This document shows, one piece after another, positions 14,501 to 29,500 of a stretch of DNA of 64,000 nt (the first letter of the stretch is position 1; every line of letters starts with the position of its first letter). Under the pieces are notes generated by a model, which saw only the letters and a list, made by a program, of their open reading frames with translations, made no database searches and had not been told where the DNA came from. This stretch comes from Branchiostoma floridae (Eukaryota > Chordata > Leptocardii > Amphioxiformes > Branchiostomatidae): contig NW_023365775.1 of the NCBI RefSeq assembly GCF_000003815.2, positions 62,001-126,000 of the forward strand. Reading direction: 5' to 3'. The position numbers and the translations under genes are program-made.

Positions 14501-17500
14501 GTCTGGTGATATTCCTTTGGGCAATTAGAAGTGAAGAGTGGGATTGGTTAGTTATCACATGACACAATTCTAGTCCCAGAAGATTGGCTCAAAGGTAAGC
14601 CAGGGTTGGTCAGAACAGGTCACATGCGTATAGCACCCACACTTTTCAGGCTGATATCACCACAGCTTTCTTGATATCACCACAGTTTTTTCCTCATTTG
14701 CATGAAATAGCAGCACACTTTTTTTCGTAGCACCATACTATGTGGATATATCAACAGAAAATGGGGGCTCCTCATTGGCTGAGGGGAAGTAGCCATGGGC
14801 TAAAGCATGTGTATAGAAGTCTATAATACTTGTAAAGTCCAAATAATTAACTGGCTTATAGAATCATAAAAGTATTGATGTGGAGAAAGAGATTATCGTA
14901 CAACGTTGAAAAAGAAATGACATGTTGTTGAGTTTCCGTTACAAGCAATGTAATCATCGCTACAGACAGTAAAAGTACTCCGCGTCCCAAAATTGATATG
15001 AAATACAAAACTGACCCCAAAACGTTTTGTACAAATACATTGTTATTGGAGACTCCTTTTGTGATTTGTTTCATATGTATAGTTTTATTAATCTATTTGG
15101 GGCATTTTGTCAATATTAGGTATGAATAATTCAAGTTCATTATCATAATTCATGCAAAAGATAATAAGCACCGCATTTTGCACTAATCGCATTCAGACCT
15201 GGGAGGAGGTGTTGATGTCCGTACCATCTTAAATGTCGCATATCTCCTGAACGGCTTATGCTAGGGCTACCAAACTTGGTAATATACTTTCTTTTCGGAA
15301 AATGTTAAAAGCAAACATTCCGAATTAAAAAAAAAAGTAAGTTCAACATTTTTCATGTTGCTATGGTAACGGAATTCAGACAGGCATATCCTTTTGAAAA
15401 TTGCTAATTTAGTTTTAAACAATAAAGTTTCAGGGTTTTCTTGCCAAACAACACTTGTTTATTATATCATATGAAATTAAACGTAATTTCATGATTCAAT
15501 ATACATAATTTATTTCAATTTTTTACTTCATCGGTCAAAATCCAAGATGGCGGCACGTAATAGCTGGATGACGTCATAATGTCGTTATTTAACATGATAA
15601 TGACACAAAAGTTGTTACCATAATTTTTTTTTTATATGTACATCATTGTCTGAACGGTTGGTGGCCATACGTTAATTAGTTTAGGTGTGAGTCTCAATCT
15701 TAACTTAATCAAAAATGAGGCAATCTTGATTAAAAACGTATGAGAAGTTTTTAGTATACTCATATGTATAAAGTCATAGGAGGAATATTGTTTTCGACCA
15801 GAAATGTCACAATAGCACAAACTAATATACGCTTAGGGTCAGTTTTGACCTCATACGGTTGTTTGAGGGTTAAGCAAGAACAAAACTTTATCATGAACCC
15901 GTCCTTCACACTTGAGAACTGAATTTTAAATGTTTCCGGTGAAACAAAGGTGATATTTGAATTTCATTACCGAGAAGTGACGAACAATGTATGATATTGA
16001 TCCATATATTACATAACGTTGTCATTGCAATGTTTGCACATGTTTAGTAAACAAAGAGGAGCACACACCTTTACACGATGCTCCTCTTGAAGCCCTGCAG
16101 GAGCACCGCAAGTTTTCGGGGTTGTCGATGTAGATAGACATCCGATCAGCTATTCCTACATCAACTCCTGAATGAAGAAACATAACTGAACGTTATACAA
16201 TACTGGAAAGGCAATCTCACCTAGTATTCGTATGTTTGTTTGTCTACTATTGAATATAATGACATGCCAATAACACAAGCTTTTGGTAAATTTATACATT
16301 TTTTTTTGCTATAAATGACAAAATAAAAGATATGAATAAAAATCTGAGTATATGTTCCTATCATACCGTTGTGCCAATATTCAGCTGATTTGGCTTTAAT
16401 GGCATGCCACTGTCGTCAAAATGCACGAAGTAGCCCAATCATGAGGAAGTAGCCCAAAATTTGTCTAAATCAGAAAAATTTCAAAGACCAGTATACAAGC
16501 AATGGCAAAATAGTTTCCCAACTTATTTTGTAGCACATTTGATGTAATTTATATCATTGGGAGGTACGAATAAATCAGATGGCTTGGGGTCTATAGCTGC
16601 CGAGTCATACACGCTAATCTGCTATTGTGACGTTTTCACATGGGAGATCAAAGCTCAAGATCCCCAAAGAAGAAAGTTCAGCCCAGGACTATCCCTACTG
16701 AACAGAGCTTTGAATATGTAGTTTACATATTTGGCGCACCGTCGTTAAAGTTAATGGCGGATGTATTCCGTGAAAAAATGATGTGGGGAAGCTGCTCATC
16801 AGGAACTTGTTCCCATAAACAGACCCCGTCTGGACCAGCGTCGGCCACCATGAGCCATCCACGGTCATTGGGACAGCCACCCCAGTTGTGATTTATGTAG
16901 AAAGACCTGCAGAGAAGAAAGTGGTGCAGCACAAACGATTTTATTAGCTTGACTCCGTCAAAAACTTTACTTTGATTTATTACCTTGAGAAGAAAAAAAT
17001 ATACGAGTTTTATCAACAGATTTCAGCTAACGATTGCATTGGCATACTATCGGCAGTAAGACTTATACCGGCCGATCAAAAATAATGGAATTTAAAGAGA
17101 TCTACACATGCAACAATAGTTATTTCTGAGGTGTGCACACTTCAGACATCTAGGCGTCCAATACACCATTTACAAAGCATCGATAACAATGCATTCGAAG
17201 ACAACAAGGCCAAAAGTTTTCAGTATCTTTTTCGGGGTAGGCAGCTCGTCGTGGGACGAACACACTGTCACATTCATTGCCAGATTTGTAGATCATAATT
17301 ACACATGTTCATGGCACAAGACGAACATGATTCAACAACAATCTTGAATTTCTGTTGATGACCTACAACTCATGTAAAAGTGTGAAGAACCGTTGCATAA
17401 TAGCCCGGATCTACGACTGAATGGGCAAAAGTGAACGTATGCAGCCATTTTCCCGCCATTTTTATATCTACGCTAGCAGTGAAGTGTTACGTCATAGCAT

Positions 17501-20500
17501 AGATGTTAACATCTATTATCATAATACCGGTACGTTTACGACGATTTCTCTAGCGTTTTCTCCAGTTACATGTTGCTGTTATAGGTTACCCTTGCCACTT
17601 CTTCTGTGTAACTTTTCTGCCACTCTTGTCCTGCTAAAAGCGTAATATTGTAATTGTAACACGCCGCGGAATTACACGGCGAACGGGCGCGTGGTTGTGA
17701 GGGGGTACAAAATACCGGTAGGAAGAAACACGGCATAATTAACTGCCGCTATGTACATTTATACATCCTCTGATGTTACTTCCTTTTCTGTCAGTAAATG
17801 CATAAAACATAAACCTGCATGAGCATACAAAATGTCATGAGAAAAAGGACGTATACTGTCAAGAATTTTCATTTAACTTCTGTCCGTCACAACCGCTATA
17901 ACGTAACACTTCACTGCTAGCGTAGATATAAAAATGGCGGGAAAATGGCTGCGTACGTTCAATTTTACCCATTCAGTCGTAGATCCGGGCTATTATGCAA
18001 CGGTTCTTCACACTTTTACATGAGTTGTAGGTCACCAACAGAAATTCAAGATTGTTGTTGAATCATGTTCTTCTTGTGCCGTGAGCATGTGTAATTATGA
18101 TCTATATAAATTTGGCAATGAATGTGACAGTGTGTTCGTCCCACGATGAGCTGCCTACCCCGAAATTTAAAAAAAAAGTATACTGAAAACTTTTGGCCTT
18201 GTTGTCTTCGAATGCATTGTTATCGATGCTTTGTAAATGGTGTATTGGACACCTACATGTAGATGTCTGAAGTGTGCATAGCTCAGAAATAACTATTGTT
18301 GCATGTGTAGATCTCTTTAAGTTCCAGTATTTTTAATCTACCGGTATAAGTCTTACTACCGGTATTATGCCAATGCATGTTACCTTTCGTAGCTTTCGTT
18401 TCCGCGTATTGAAAAGTAGTTTTGAGGCTGGGAATTGATGTCTCTCCAAGGAGATGAGAGCAACCGTGATTTGGAGAACCAGCTGAACTTGTCGGTGTTC
18501 GTTCCATTAAAGATCAGCTCGACATTTCCGGAGGAAGACGTCAAGACAACCCTAACCTGAAAAAGTATCCAAATGCTGTTTTTTTTTTTGCTTTCCTGAC
18601 AGAAGCTCTCAATTATATTTTTCAGTCTTACAGCAAATGACTGTAAGGATCAAACAATATTGCTCGAGAAAAAACAGATTTTTGCTCAAAGTTTGCACAC
18701 AAATAGTACCTGGCCCCAAACCCCTGGTCCTGTTAATCACCATGATTGACGAAGGCAAAGGAGCTCTCTGATGTAGAGCTCTTCTGGGATAGGTGTGTAT
18801 CCCTACTTTGCTTCTATCCCAAAAGTGGTTTTGGAATGGAGTACATCTGGAGTAGAGAACCCATCAAAATAGCTTTCTTTCTGGTCAAAGTTATTATTGC
18901 TATTATTGCTAGAGCAACAGCCCAAACTAATTTTGAGGCCATTCATCACATATTTTTGGAATGTCAAGAACATTTAGGATCCGATCATCATCAAATGATT
19001 TATCCTAAGGAAACATATTAGGTGCTTATAAGCATTTGTTCTTTTGTAAATGCTTGTTTCATTGTACGTGATTTATAACTATATATGTACCTTATATGCT
19101 TACAACTGCTAGAGGTGCGTATCCATCATGCAAAAATGTCGCAAACAGCTGATATTGTAAGGAATCAATCCATTAAAGTTGGAATTACGAATTGTTAGCA
19201 TGTTTGCTGTTTTATTTGTTGATGTACGAACAGCAATATCGCATCATCCCACACTAAATATATAGGTAAACGTCACGATCTAACGTCATCAACTGCGGTC
19301 ACAGAGTGGTTTAGAAATTCTTGTTCGACAGTAAGTAATTAAAGGTTTGAGGTTGTCAAAAGCCTTCTTTTACCAGAGATCGGACTGATTTTTTTTTCGC
19401 AAAGGAATTGATGTTATAAGAATTTTTTTTCTGGAAGATTTTCACACCTAAGAAAGTCCTGAAAAATCTTATTGTTTTTTTCTTATGATGCGAGAAAAAA
19501 AGTTCTAGAAATGCTAGTTTTTTTATAACTCTTAAGAGATACAAGAATTTTTGCTCTTGAGGTAAGAAAGGTATTCTCGGTGTAAGAATATCTTAAAATC
19601 GTCTCAAAAATTCAAGCAAAAATTTGCTTGCCCATGGACAAGCATGTTTTGTAAGATTTCGTACAGACAGAATAATTTTCTTCCTGGATGATCAATTTTC
19701 TAATAAATTTCTTCCTGGAAGATAGATTTTCTGTGAGAAAAGAAAAACAAAATAAACAAGAAAAAACATTTTGGGTATTGAGCAAACAAATCCGATAAAT
19801 AGGTTAAGTTTGAAATTCTAACCATATATAATTACATGAAAGTACTATCAAACTAGAAAGGCCGACATTTGCTTGAAAGCAAACACAGCATATTTCAGCC
19901 ATACCCCTTCCCACGCAACATTGGACTGTTCCATGTAATGTCATTAACAATTTTCAGTACGATAACTAGGTGTAAGTATAAAAAAAAAGTATAAGCTCCT
20001 TGTGATGTGGCTACATTTATTATTGCAGTGAACTTTTTTTATTCAAGTAGGGCATACGATTTAATAATTATCAAGCAGGTGCAGGTACTGTAGGGGCGTT
20101 TGTTTTCTTCAAGCTGTAAAACTGTTAAACTGTTTTACTTTGTATGCAATCAGCCATCGAGCCTTATCTTATTTTAGTTTAACAACTTCCTGCCAGACCC
20201 GGAAGATACGATTGAACCTTGTTCGAGGATTTCTTTTCGGAGGTCTGTCTGTTCATACCCTGGCGCTGAGAGTGTTTTATTGGGCTGAAACTCTGGCAGT
20301 TCAAAGTTACTTACAATTTGAATGTTCAAAGTTTACGTCAAACAACAACAGCACAGGAAACACCTACATTTGCTCTGGAGAAAATACAGCAGTTTTCTTT
20401 CCAGTCAAGTGATAGAAATGTGGCCACTATAGACAGGTGGTCACTATAGAGAAAATGCTGATCTATTGACTAGGAGCAATACGTTACACATGATTTCAGT

Positions 20501-23500
20501 ACACTGATCTTTACTCATAGAAACATTGCACAGGTAGGCCAATTGTTTAGATGTACAATTAAGTTCAAATGATTCTGAAGAGAAATATTGATGAGAAAAT
20601 AATCATTCTCGCCACTGTCTAACTTATAATTACGTATCAAAACCAAACGAAAACTGTCTAACTAACGCACCTTTCGCCGACTTGATCATAGGGCCGCCGG
20701 CTATCAATCAAACACGGCTGTTGATTAGACTTAGAGTTTCAAACAGGCGTGTGCCAGTTGACAGCAAACTTCATGCTACGTGATGTATTACATTGCTTGG
20801 ACCTTCTTTCCCACAGTGGTGCTTCTACAAAATATTTAGACTGTAACACTGAGTCCCACATGCTTTATAGAATAGAATTTGACGCAGAACAGCGTTTTTT
20901 GCCGGGCATTTTTCTTGAAACAGGGTACAGGGGGGGCAAAATATACTGTTATAAGACCGTCAACAACAGTCGCACGGAGCTAACAGCGCAGCGAAAATAT
21001 CATCGCTAGCGTTTCAACTTCGGATGACAAGTACTGTTAAACTCAGTAACGTTACAGTTTGTTTTTAGTTGCCTTTGACGGTTTGACCTGAAATACTGTT
21101 ACGCTAAACTCCTGAAGAGAAGTTAAGTGACTGCTGCGATTATCATAGATATGCCCCTAAGAACTGATACAATATAAAGCCTTCTGAATAGTCTAGAATG
21201 CGAGAGCCTTAGGCGGGCTTCGCTCCCCCTGGCGGGAACACTGCTATATACGGGATCATGAGGCCCCGCTTATGAATATTAGATAGCCTTTGGCCTCCTC
21301 TTCACTGATTGGCTAGGTTTTTTAGTCTAAAATGCGAGGGCTTCAGGCGGGCTTCGTTCCCCCTGGGGCCCCCAACGCTGTAAAAAAATTCCTGGCGGGA
21401 ACACTGCTATATACGGAATCATGAGGCCCCGCTTATGAATATTAATTAGCCTTCGGCCTCCTCTTCGCTGATTGGCTAGGTCTTTGATTCAATTAACTCT
21501 CCGGCTGACGCGCACAGGTGTGAGCTCTGTGCGGGGTCACAGAAGGTCACGTCAGGAGGCCAAAAGAAAACAAATTTCCCCTCAGAAAAGTGCAACAATT
21601 AATCATTTTAAATTGTTTATGTCAAAACTTTTACTTGAATCTTTCTACCAAATATCCACTGCCTATCTACACCACATTTCAGGTCATTTAATTGTAATAC
21701 CAGGGTACAGGGGGGGAAATTATACCGTTTTTGTCAAAACATGACCAAAAAACCTCAATAAAATCATTTTAGAGGCAGATATGAAAAAAAAAAAAGAGAA
21801 AAAGGCATCAAGGTATCGGCCACTCTACCCCTGTGCCGAATTTCAGGTCATTCGGTCCAGGAACGGCGGAGATGAATCACTTTGAAGATTTGACAGGAGA
21901 AAGAAAGAAAGAAAGAAACATTACGAATACAATATATTTCACCATACTATGTATGGCTGAAATATAATGAGGTCCTTTGAAGTGTGTGGTCTTCTTTTGT
22001 TGTTATGTGGCTGTCCCTGTACGTACGCTTGCCTACTTGCGACGAAAAACTTCAACTTGGCAGGTCTTAAGATAAATTATATTTGGTTGAGCTTGAATAT
22101 TACTTATACAGCGTGCTTATGGATACTTATTTGACAACCTTAGTAGTAGCATTAGTAGCCTTATTTCCAACTTGTTTTTGTCATGGGCTTTGATCTTTGT
22201 CCATCATCCCATTGAAATCCCCACTCTTTAGAAATCGAGGTCCGATCTTAAAAACAATGTATGTTTGTGAATAGTTGTTTATCATTTTCCATCCTTTGGA
22301 ACCTAATTCTTCTATTTATGTGACCTTGAAGTTGACCTGGAACTTTGGCAATTATCCCATAGGAACCAACAGTCATTCAGTTACTGGATCATAAATTTGC
22401 TCATCTTTCATTAATTGTTACAGATTTAGTAGATTTTGTGCATACACAAAGATGAGGTCTTGTAGAAAATAACACTCCTTTGGAGGAAAATGTACCTTTA
22501 ACACAACATGTTTTGCCGTATCAACAGTTATTATTATTCTCACTAGAGCACACTTGACCTCTCATTATCTTCGTGAGTTTGTCCATTCTAAAAGTGTAGG
22601 TGTCTACTACCTGGTCCATAGAGAAACATCACACACTGCTGTCTTTTGTGAATTAGCAGGTAGTTGTATCTGTTTAAGGTTTGTATCACAAAATTAGGAT
22701 AAATTTGTTTTGCTAATAACCAAAAAAATGTCACCTCCTTAAGTAAAACTTATAAGGTGTCAATACGTTATCTTTGCTACAAAACCGCTACAACTTATTG
22801 AATGAGGCTGTCAGAATGTCACACTAATCATTACTGTACAGGCTAAGGGGAAGCAATAAGAATGTCAAACTAATGAATATTTTTGTACAGGCTAATTGGA
22901 AGCAATAAGAATGTCAAACTAAATTTTTTTGTACAGGCTAAGGGGAAGTTGTAAGAATGTCAAATTAAATATTTTTGTACAGGCTAAGGGGAAGCAGTAA
23001 GAATGTCAAAATAAATATTTTTGTACAGGCTAAGGGGAAGCAGTAAGAATGTCACACTAAATAACATTGTAGAGGGTAAGGGGAAGCAGTCAGAATTTCA
23101 AACTAAATATCATTGTACAGGGTAAGGGAAAACTGTCAGAATGTCAATTTAAATATTACTGTACAGGATAAGGGCAAGCTGTCAGAATGTCAATTTAAAT
23201 ATTATTGTACAGGGTAAGGGAAAACTGTCAGAATGTCAATTTAAATATTATTGTACAGGGTAAGGGAAAACTGTCAGAATGTCAATTTAAATATTACTGT
23301 ACAGGATAAGGGCAAGCTGTCAGAATGTCAATTTAAATATTATTGTACAGGGTAAGAGAAGCAGTCAGAATGTCAAACAAGATATTTCTGTACAGGCTAA
23401 GGGAAAACTTTTGGAATGTCAATTTAAATATTTCTGTACACGCAAAGGGGAAGATGTCAGAATGTTAAATTAAATACTAGAAAGGCCGACATTTGCTTGA

Positions 23501-26500
23501 GAGCATATTTCTGCCATCTCTCTACCCAGGTAACAATAGACTGTTTCAAAAACCCATGTGCGGAAATGGAACACTAGTACTGCTGCTAAAAAAACACTTC
23601 TGCGAAGTACTAAGTACTACTATGTAAGAATGGACTTTTCCCATGCATCCCATAGGAATTCGCACAAAAGACCAGTCTAGAAATACCCAAACTGAAAACA
23701 TGGCATTTTGAATAAGAAACCTAGTCCAAAATTGACTTTTGAAAAGGGTGTAAAAATGGAATTTTGAAGCATCACCCGTCCAAAACTGGATTTGAACACA
23801 CACCCCCAAAGCAAGGATGTAATTTTCCTGTGATATCCCTATGTAAAGTAAGCAGTTTGACATAATCACCAAAGTCCTAAAATGACTTTTAAGAAAAATG
23901 CTCCTCTGAGCATTAATGGACTCTTCCAACACAAACTATGTAAACTTGCAAATGAGACCAGTTCAAAAATACTTCCATCAAAAGACTTAACATAATCACA
24001 AAAGTAAAAAAAAAAAAATTACAAAAAAACCTCCGTGCAAGAATGGGCTCTTCCAGATAACACCAGACTCGCTGATTGTCTACCAAATCCTATTCAGACT
24101 ATTGATTTAGAGTGTAACGGGAACCTATCGTTGTAGANNNNNNNNNNNNNNNNNNNNNNNNNNNNNNNNNNNNNNNNNNNNNNNNNNNNNNNNNNNNNNN
24201 NNNNNNNNNNNNNNNNNNNNNNNNNNNNNNNNNNNNNATTTTGTATATACCTGAGTCTTGACATAAGATGTATTTCATTGTATTCACCTGTCCTCAAGCA
24301 ACCTATATATCTCCAATATGAAGTGACCACAAAATAACTATGTAATGTCTTTATTAGTTATGCAAATATGTCACCTGTTGTGTCAGATGTATGCACTAGA
24401 AGATGTCGATAATATTATCATATGTGGGGATTTGAACAGTAGAACAGGTGAGCTTGATGACTGTATTATCGATGTGGATGGAATTCCGCCACGTGAGATA
24501 CTTGACACTAGTGTAAACAATCATGGCGCTAGCTTAATCGAATTCTTGAAGGACTCTAAGATGTGTATGTTGAATGGAAGATTTTCCCCAACAAACAACA
24601 ATTTCACCTCTGTCTCGCCAAAAGGAAAGGCAGCTGTAGATTACGTTATATCGCCCCATGATTGTCTTGATAATTTTTCTGAGTTCAATGTGTTTAGTCC
24701 AACTCACCTGGTAGAAAAATGTGGCACTTCCTGTATGGAGCTAATAGGTGATCGTTGTAGACTACCTGATCATTCTGTGTTGCTTGTAACTTTTTATGTA
24801 GAAAGCCAGTCTGTGGATAACGTTTCTCCACAATCAGTAAAGTCACTTCGTAAACGCAGAATCGTGACGGAGAACTTTCTGAGTTCAGAGATAAGTCGTA
24901 GAGCGTTGTTAGGTCTCATAGACAGTTTACAAGTGGTGCAGAAGACTCAGCAGAGTATTGACGTGTGGTACAACTCACTTTGTGAGGTTATTTACAGTGA
25001 TTGTGATGCTAATCAGACTGGTACAAATGCAAATACACCTCGGTCTAGGAGATTACATAGCCCGGGCAAACCTTTCTGGAATGCAGAGCTCGACGAGCTC
25101 TGGGTTCAAATGAGGGATGCAGAACGTGAATACGTTAGATACAAGGGAAACAGAAGATGTAAGGCCGCTCTTAGGGATGTCTTTAAGTGCAAGCAATATG
25201 CATTTGATAAGAAACTCCGTGTTTATAAACGAAAGTACCAAAGAGGACAGGCAATGGAGCTTGAGGTTCTGAAAACTAATAATCCTCAAAGATTCTGGAA
25301 CGAAGTAAACAAGCTGGGACCAAAGAGAAGCGCTAAAATCCCCATGAAAGTCTCGGACGAAACTGGAAATCTGATGGAAGAAGTAGATAAAGTCCTGGAA
25401 AAATGGGAAAAGGATTTCAGCAATTTATTTGCTGGCAATGATGGTGTGGGTAAATTTGATGATGAATTTCTGCAAGAGATTTGTGCTCTTAAGCTTCGTC
25501 TAGAAAACGAAATGAATGAGATTTCTTATAACCCTAATGAGTTCCTGAATGCACCAATCACTCTTGATGAGATTAAAGCAGCTGTGGAGAATGCTAAGAC
25601 AGGAAAAGCAATAGGAGCAGATGAAATCTCTAACGAGATCCTAAAAGCGCCAGATATGCTTAATACTTTGCATATACTTGTACAAACCTGTTTTGAAAGT
25701 GGCCTCATCCCTTCTGTGTGGTACAAGTCCATTATAAAGCCAATCCCCAAGTCTTCAAAAAAAGATCCAACAGTCCCGTTAAACTACCGTGGTATAAGCC
25801 TAATGAGTACGGTATATAAACTTTACTCGTGTGTGCTGAACAATAGGCTTACCCAGTACTTAGAGAGCTCAAACCTACTTGTGGACGAACAGAACGGGTT
25901 CCGTAGGGCCAGAGCGTGTATAGATCATATATTTACAGTATGTACGGTGAGCAGGGCCCGGATGGAGCAGGGGAAGGCTACCTTTGCCTGTTTCATTGAT
26001 TTCCAGAAGGCTTTTGACTGGATAAACAGAGACCTTTTAGCCTATAGACTAATACAGAACGGTATTGATGGGAAATTTTATAAAGCTATAATGACTCTCT
26101 ATAAGAACCCAGTAGCATGTGTAGAAGTGAATGAGTACCAGACTAAATGGTTTCCCACCCCCTATGGAGTTAAACAAGGGGATGTTCTGTCACCAACCTT
26201 ATTTGCTATGTATGTCAATGATCTTGCTCAAAAAGTTAAAGAATCGGGGCTGGGTGTCAGACTTGATGAGATGACTTTAAGCTTGTTGTTGTATGCAGAT
26301 GACATCATTATTTTAGCAGAAAATGAAAATGAATTGCAAGAAATGTTAAACATTGTTGCTGAATGGTGCTCTAAGTGGAGACTGATGATAAACCAAGGAA
26401 AAACACAAATCATGCACTTTAGGAAAAAGGGAGCAAGAAGGACTTCTTACGAATTCTATTTTGGAGAGACAAAGATTGATCTTGTGAGTTCATACAAGTA

Positions 26501-29500
26501 TTTAGGCCTCCACTTAGACGAGCACATGTCCTTTACCTCAGCTGCGAGTGTTCTCGCGGACTCTGCGGGAAGAGCCCTAGGGGGCATTCTCGGTAAAGTT
26601 AAAGCTCTGAGAGAACTTGGTTACCACGCATATACACAACTCTACGAGTCGTGTTTTTGCCCTATTCTCGACTATGCCGCAGGTGTCTGGGGATGTAAGA
26701 AATACGATAAGTGTTCTGTGGTCCAGAATAGGGCAATACGGTGTTTCCTAGGTGTACACAAATTTGCACCCGTACTTGCCATAACAGGAGACATGGGTTG
26801 GATGCCATGTGAAATAAGAGGGAAAGGAGCAGTAATCTCCTTGTGGAATAGACTTATCAATATGCCTAATGACAGACTTACCAAAAAAGTCTTTATGTGG
26901 GATTTGCAAAACCATGGCCCTTGGAGCAAGGATGTACAGAGAATATTTGTTAGTGTTGAACAGGAACACATTTTCCTAAACAACCTAAGGGCTAATACAA
27001 AGCAAATAAAAGAGAAATTGTTTGATATGTACCAAGAAGATTGGGCCTCTGACATATGGCTAAAACCAAAACTTAGAACCTATAGATTATTTAAGGATGC
27101 CTACTGTACAGAACATTATGTTACAATGAACCTGTCTAAAAGCAAAAGATCCCTTTGTGCGCAGTTTCGAGCAGGGATATTACCACTGTATATTGAAACC
27201 GGGCGGTATCAAGCAATACCTGAAGAAAATAGAATTTGCACAATGTGTAGCCTGGGTGAGGTAGAAAGCGAGACACATTTTCTCTTCTACTGCCCTTTTT
27301 ACGACGACTTACGAGAAAGTATATTTTGTAAAATGTTTGACAAATGTCCAAAGGTCATATGGGAAAGGGATGAATTCAGAATGAAATGGTTGTTTGAAGA
27401 GGGGGTCTCCGAAATTTCTAACTTTATACGCAAAGCTTGGAACAAAAGGAAAAGACAATTATACACATGAATACACAACCTGTCCACTTATGTACAACTA
27501 TTAGTGTACTATTACATTTTCCTTATTTTCTGTATAAATTCTGCTCTGTTTAGCTCTGCGAAACCCTTGTTTGATGTCCTGATCTATGCCTTATTTATGC
27601 CTATATATTATGATTTGATACCTGGTCTGTTATTCAATTTATATACTGGTTACCGATTTTATTTCAGTCTACTACTATGTTTTTCCTTATGTTCTGTATA
27701 AACTCAGCTCTGTTTAGATTTATGAAACCTTTGTTTGGTGGTTTTGATTTATGTGATTATGATTTGATATCTGGTCTGTTATCCGATTTGTTTAATAGCA
27801 ACCGATTATGTTCTTGACGCTCTTCTTGTTATAATATCCTATATTCAATTATGATTTATATTATGTGTGTCTTATAAGCCCACGTGGGCTGGGCGTTCAA
27901 ACGCATGACACGTTAATAAAATTCATTCATTCATTCATTCATTCATTCATTCTCTCTTGTACTTTATTCCTCCACTTGGGAGAGCATAAAACACTCAGTA
28001 TCACTGTACAATAAATTTTTTTACAATATGCGGCTTAAATACATTACGTGTGCGACACGATTACATAATCTCTTAGTAACAGCAAGGACGTTAGTAAAAA
28101 ATTGAATCCGTAACAATTCCCCTTCTTATTCTTTCCGAACTCACGTCAAGTACATGCTTCTGCTTTCCGGCTGTTTCCTGCTATACTTCCAGTCTCGAGT
28201 CTTTCCATATAGTGTGCTTTAAGGCCATAGTCGCCAAGGGCTTTATAATTCTGGCCACTTCTAGGATAAAACCTTCCCATTGCTCTGTTCCTACCTCCTC
28301 TTCAACTATTTCTGCCCCTAACACAATTTCTACTAGTCTTTCATCATTTTGTTGGAATATTCTAACAGCAACATTAACACCAAGCTTGTCTGTTATCTCA
28401 TTTGCTATGTCAGTTCTGCTGTTGTTAAATGTACTGCATTCGGCTACTAAGTGTCCTACAATGTCCTGAGTCATTCTGTCACATGTTGGACACAGTCTGT
28501 TGCCTTGGTTCACTGGAGCAGTACTCAGATGTATGAGGTTTTGCAAGTTAACTCTGTGTTCTGGTTTCTTTCTGGCCAGTGTCCACAGTTTGTTGGGCTG
28601 CAGGGTTGTGTGATGTATTTTGTAGAATCTGGGGCAAGTTTGTCTCTCAGCTACCCTGGCTTTCCACCGTTCCTCTTCCTTATGATTCACAGCTGTCGTA
28701 ACCACTCGTTTCCACTCCATTATTGAAGGAAAGTCCCTTGTTAACCAATAAATTTCCAGGTATTGTTGGAGTCCATACTCTTCGGCAATTACAAAACAGT
28801 CTCTCACAAAGCCTGTGGCAGTTTGGCATTTTCTCCTTAGAACATATGAGTAAAGTCTGTACGTGAAGATTTTTTTGGCCAATATTGTACTGGGTAGTTG
28901 TGTCAGCCTCCCAAAGAAATATAGTTTGCGTTTGTCCATCATGGCTTTTAATGTCAGCATCCCTAGTGATCCCAGACTTGCATTAGTCTCTGTCTGGAAG
29001 TGCATTCCTTGCATTTGTTTAACCCCTGCTCTGTGGACTCTTTCTAGCTTAAGTAGGTCGGTGTTGGTTGGGTACCACAGCTCACAGCCATGCATCATGC
29101 TAGGGATTACAATTGTGTCGTACAGTCTCTTGGTGATTATGGGGTTTGGAGTATGTCCCTCAGAACCCGTTGCCAGTATTGCACTGATTTTACCCTTCCC
29201 TTTCTTGCACGCTTTCTCTATGGCCTCTGATGATCTGAGGTCGGTCGAGTGCTGGACCCCCACATGGGTCACCACATTTACTTCTGGGATTGTGGATGCT
29301 CCCATCTTCCAATCACTTGTCAGGACTGTTGCTGTGGGGTGCTCCTTTACCCTTTTTCCAAACACTACACACTTGCTTTTTTCCGGGGCATATTGAAACC
29401 GCCATTTCCTTCCATAGTCATGCATTGCACCTATCAGCTTCTCTAATCCCATCCTGGTGCTTGCAGGAAGACTTATATCATCTGCCAGTGCAGGTGACCC

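Larger units (their letters stand above)
18557..22835. other. Left part of the 19.5-kb intron 11
   Basis: No exon recognised. It holds T-rich degenerate repeats (19.35-19.75 kb, with GAAGAT/TTTTCT motifs), a dispersed repeat at 20,410-20,530 shared with 53,575-53,690, and two LINE-tail-like segments near 20.9 and 21.7 kb. Confidence 0.5.

Noticed and set aside
22836-23478. CRISPR-like regular repeats
   Set aside because: Units are contiguous with no unique spacers, and the context is eukaryotic intron.
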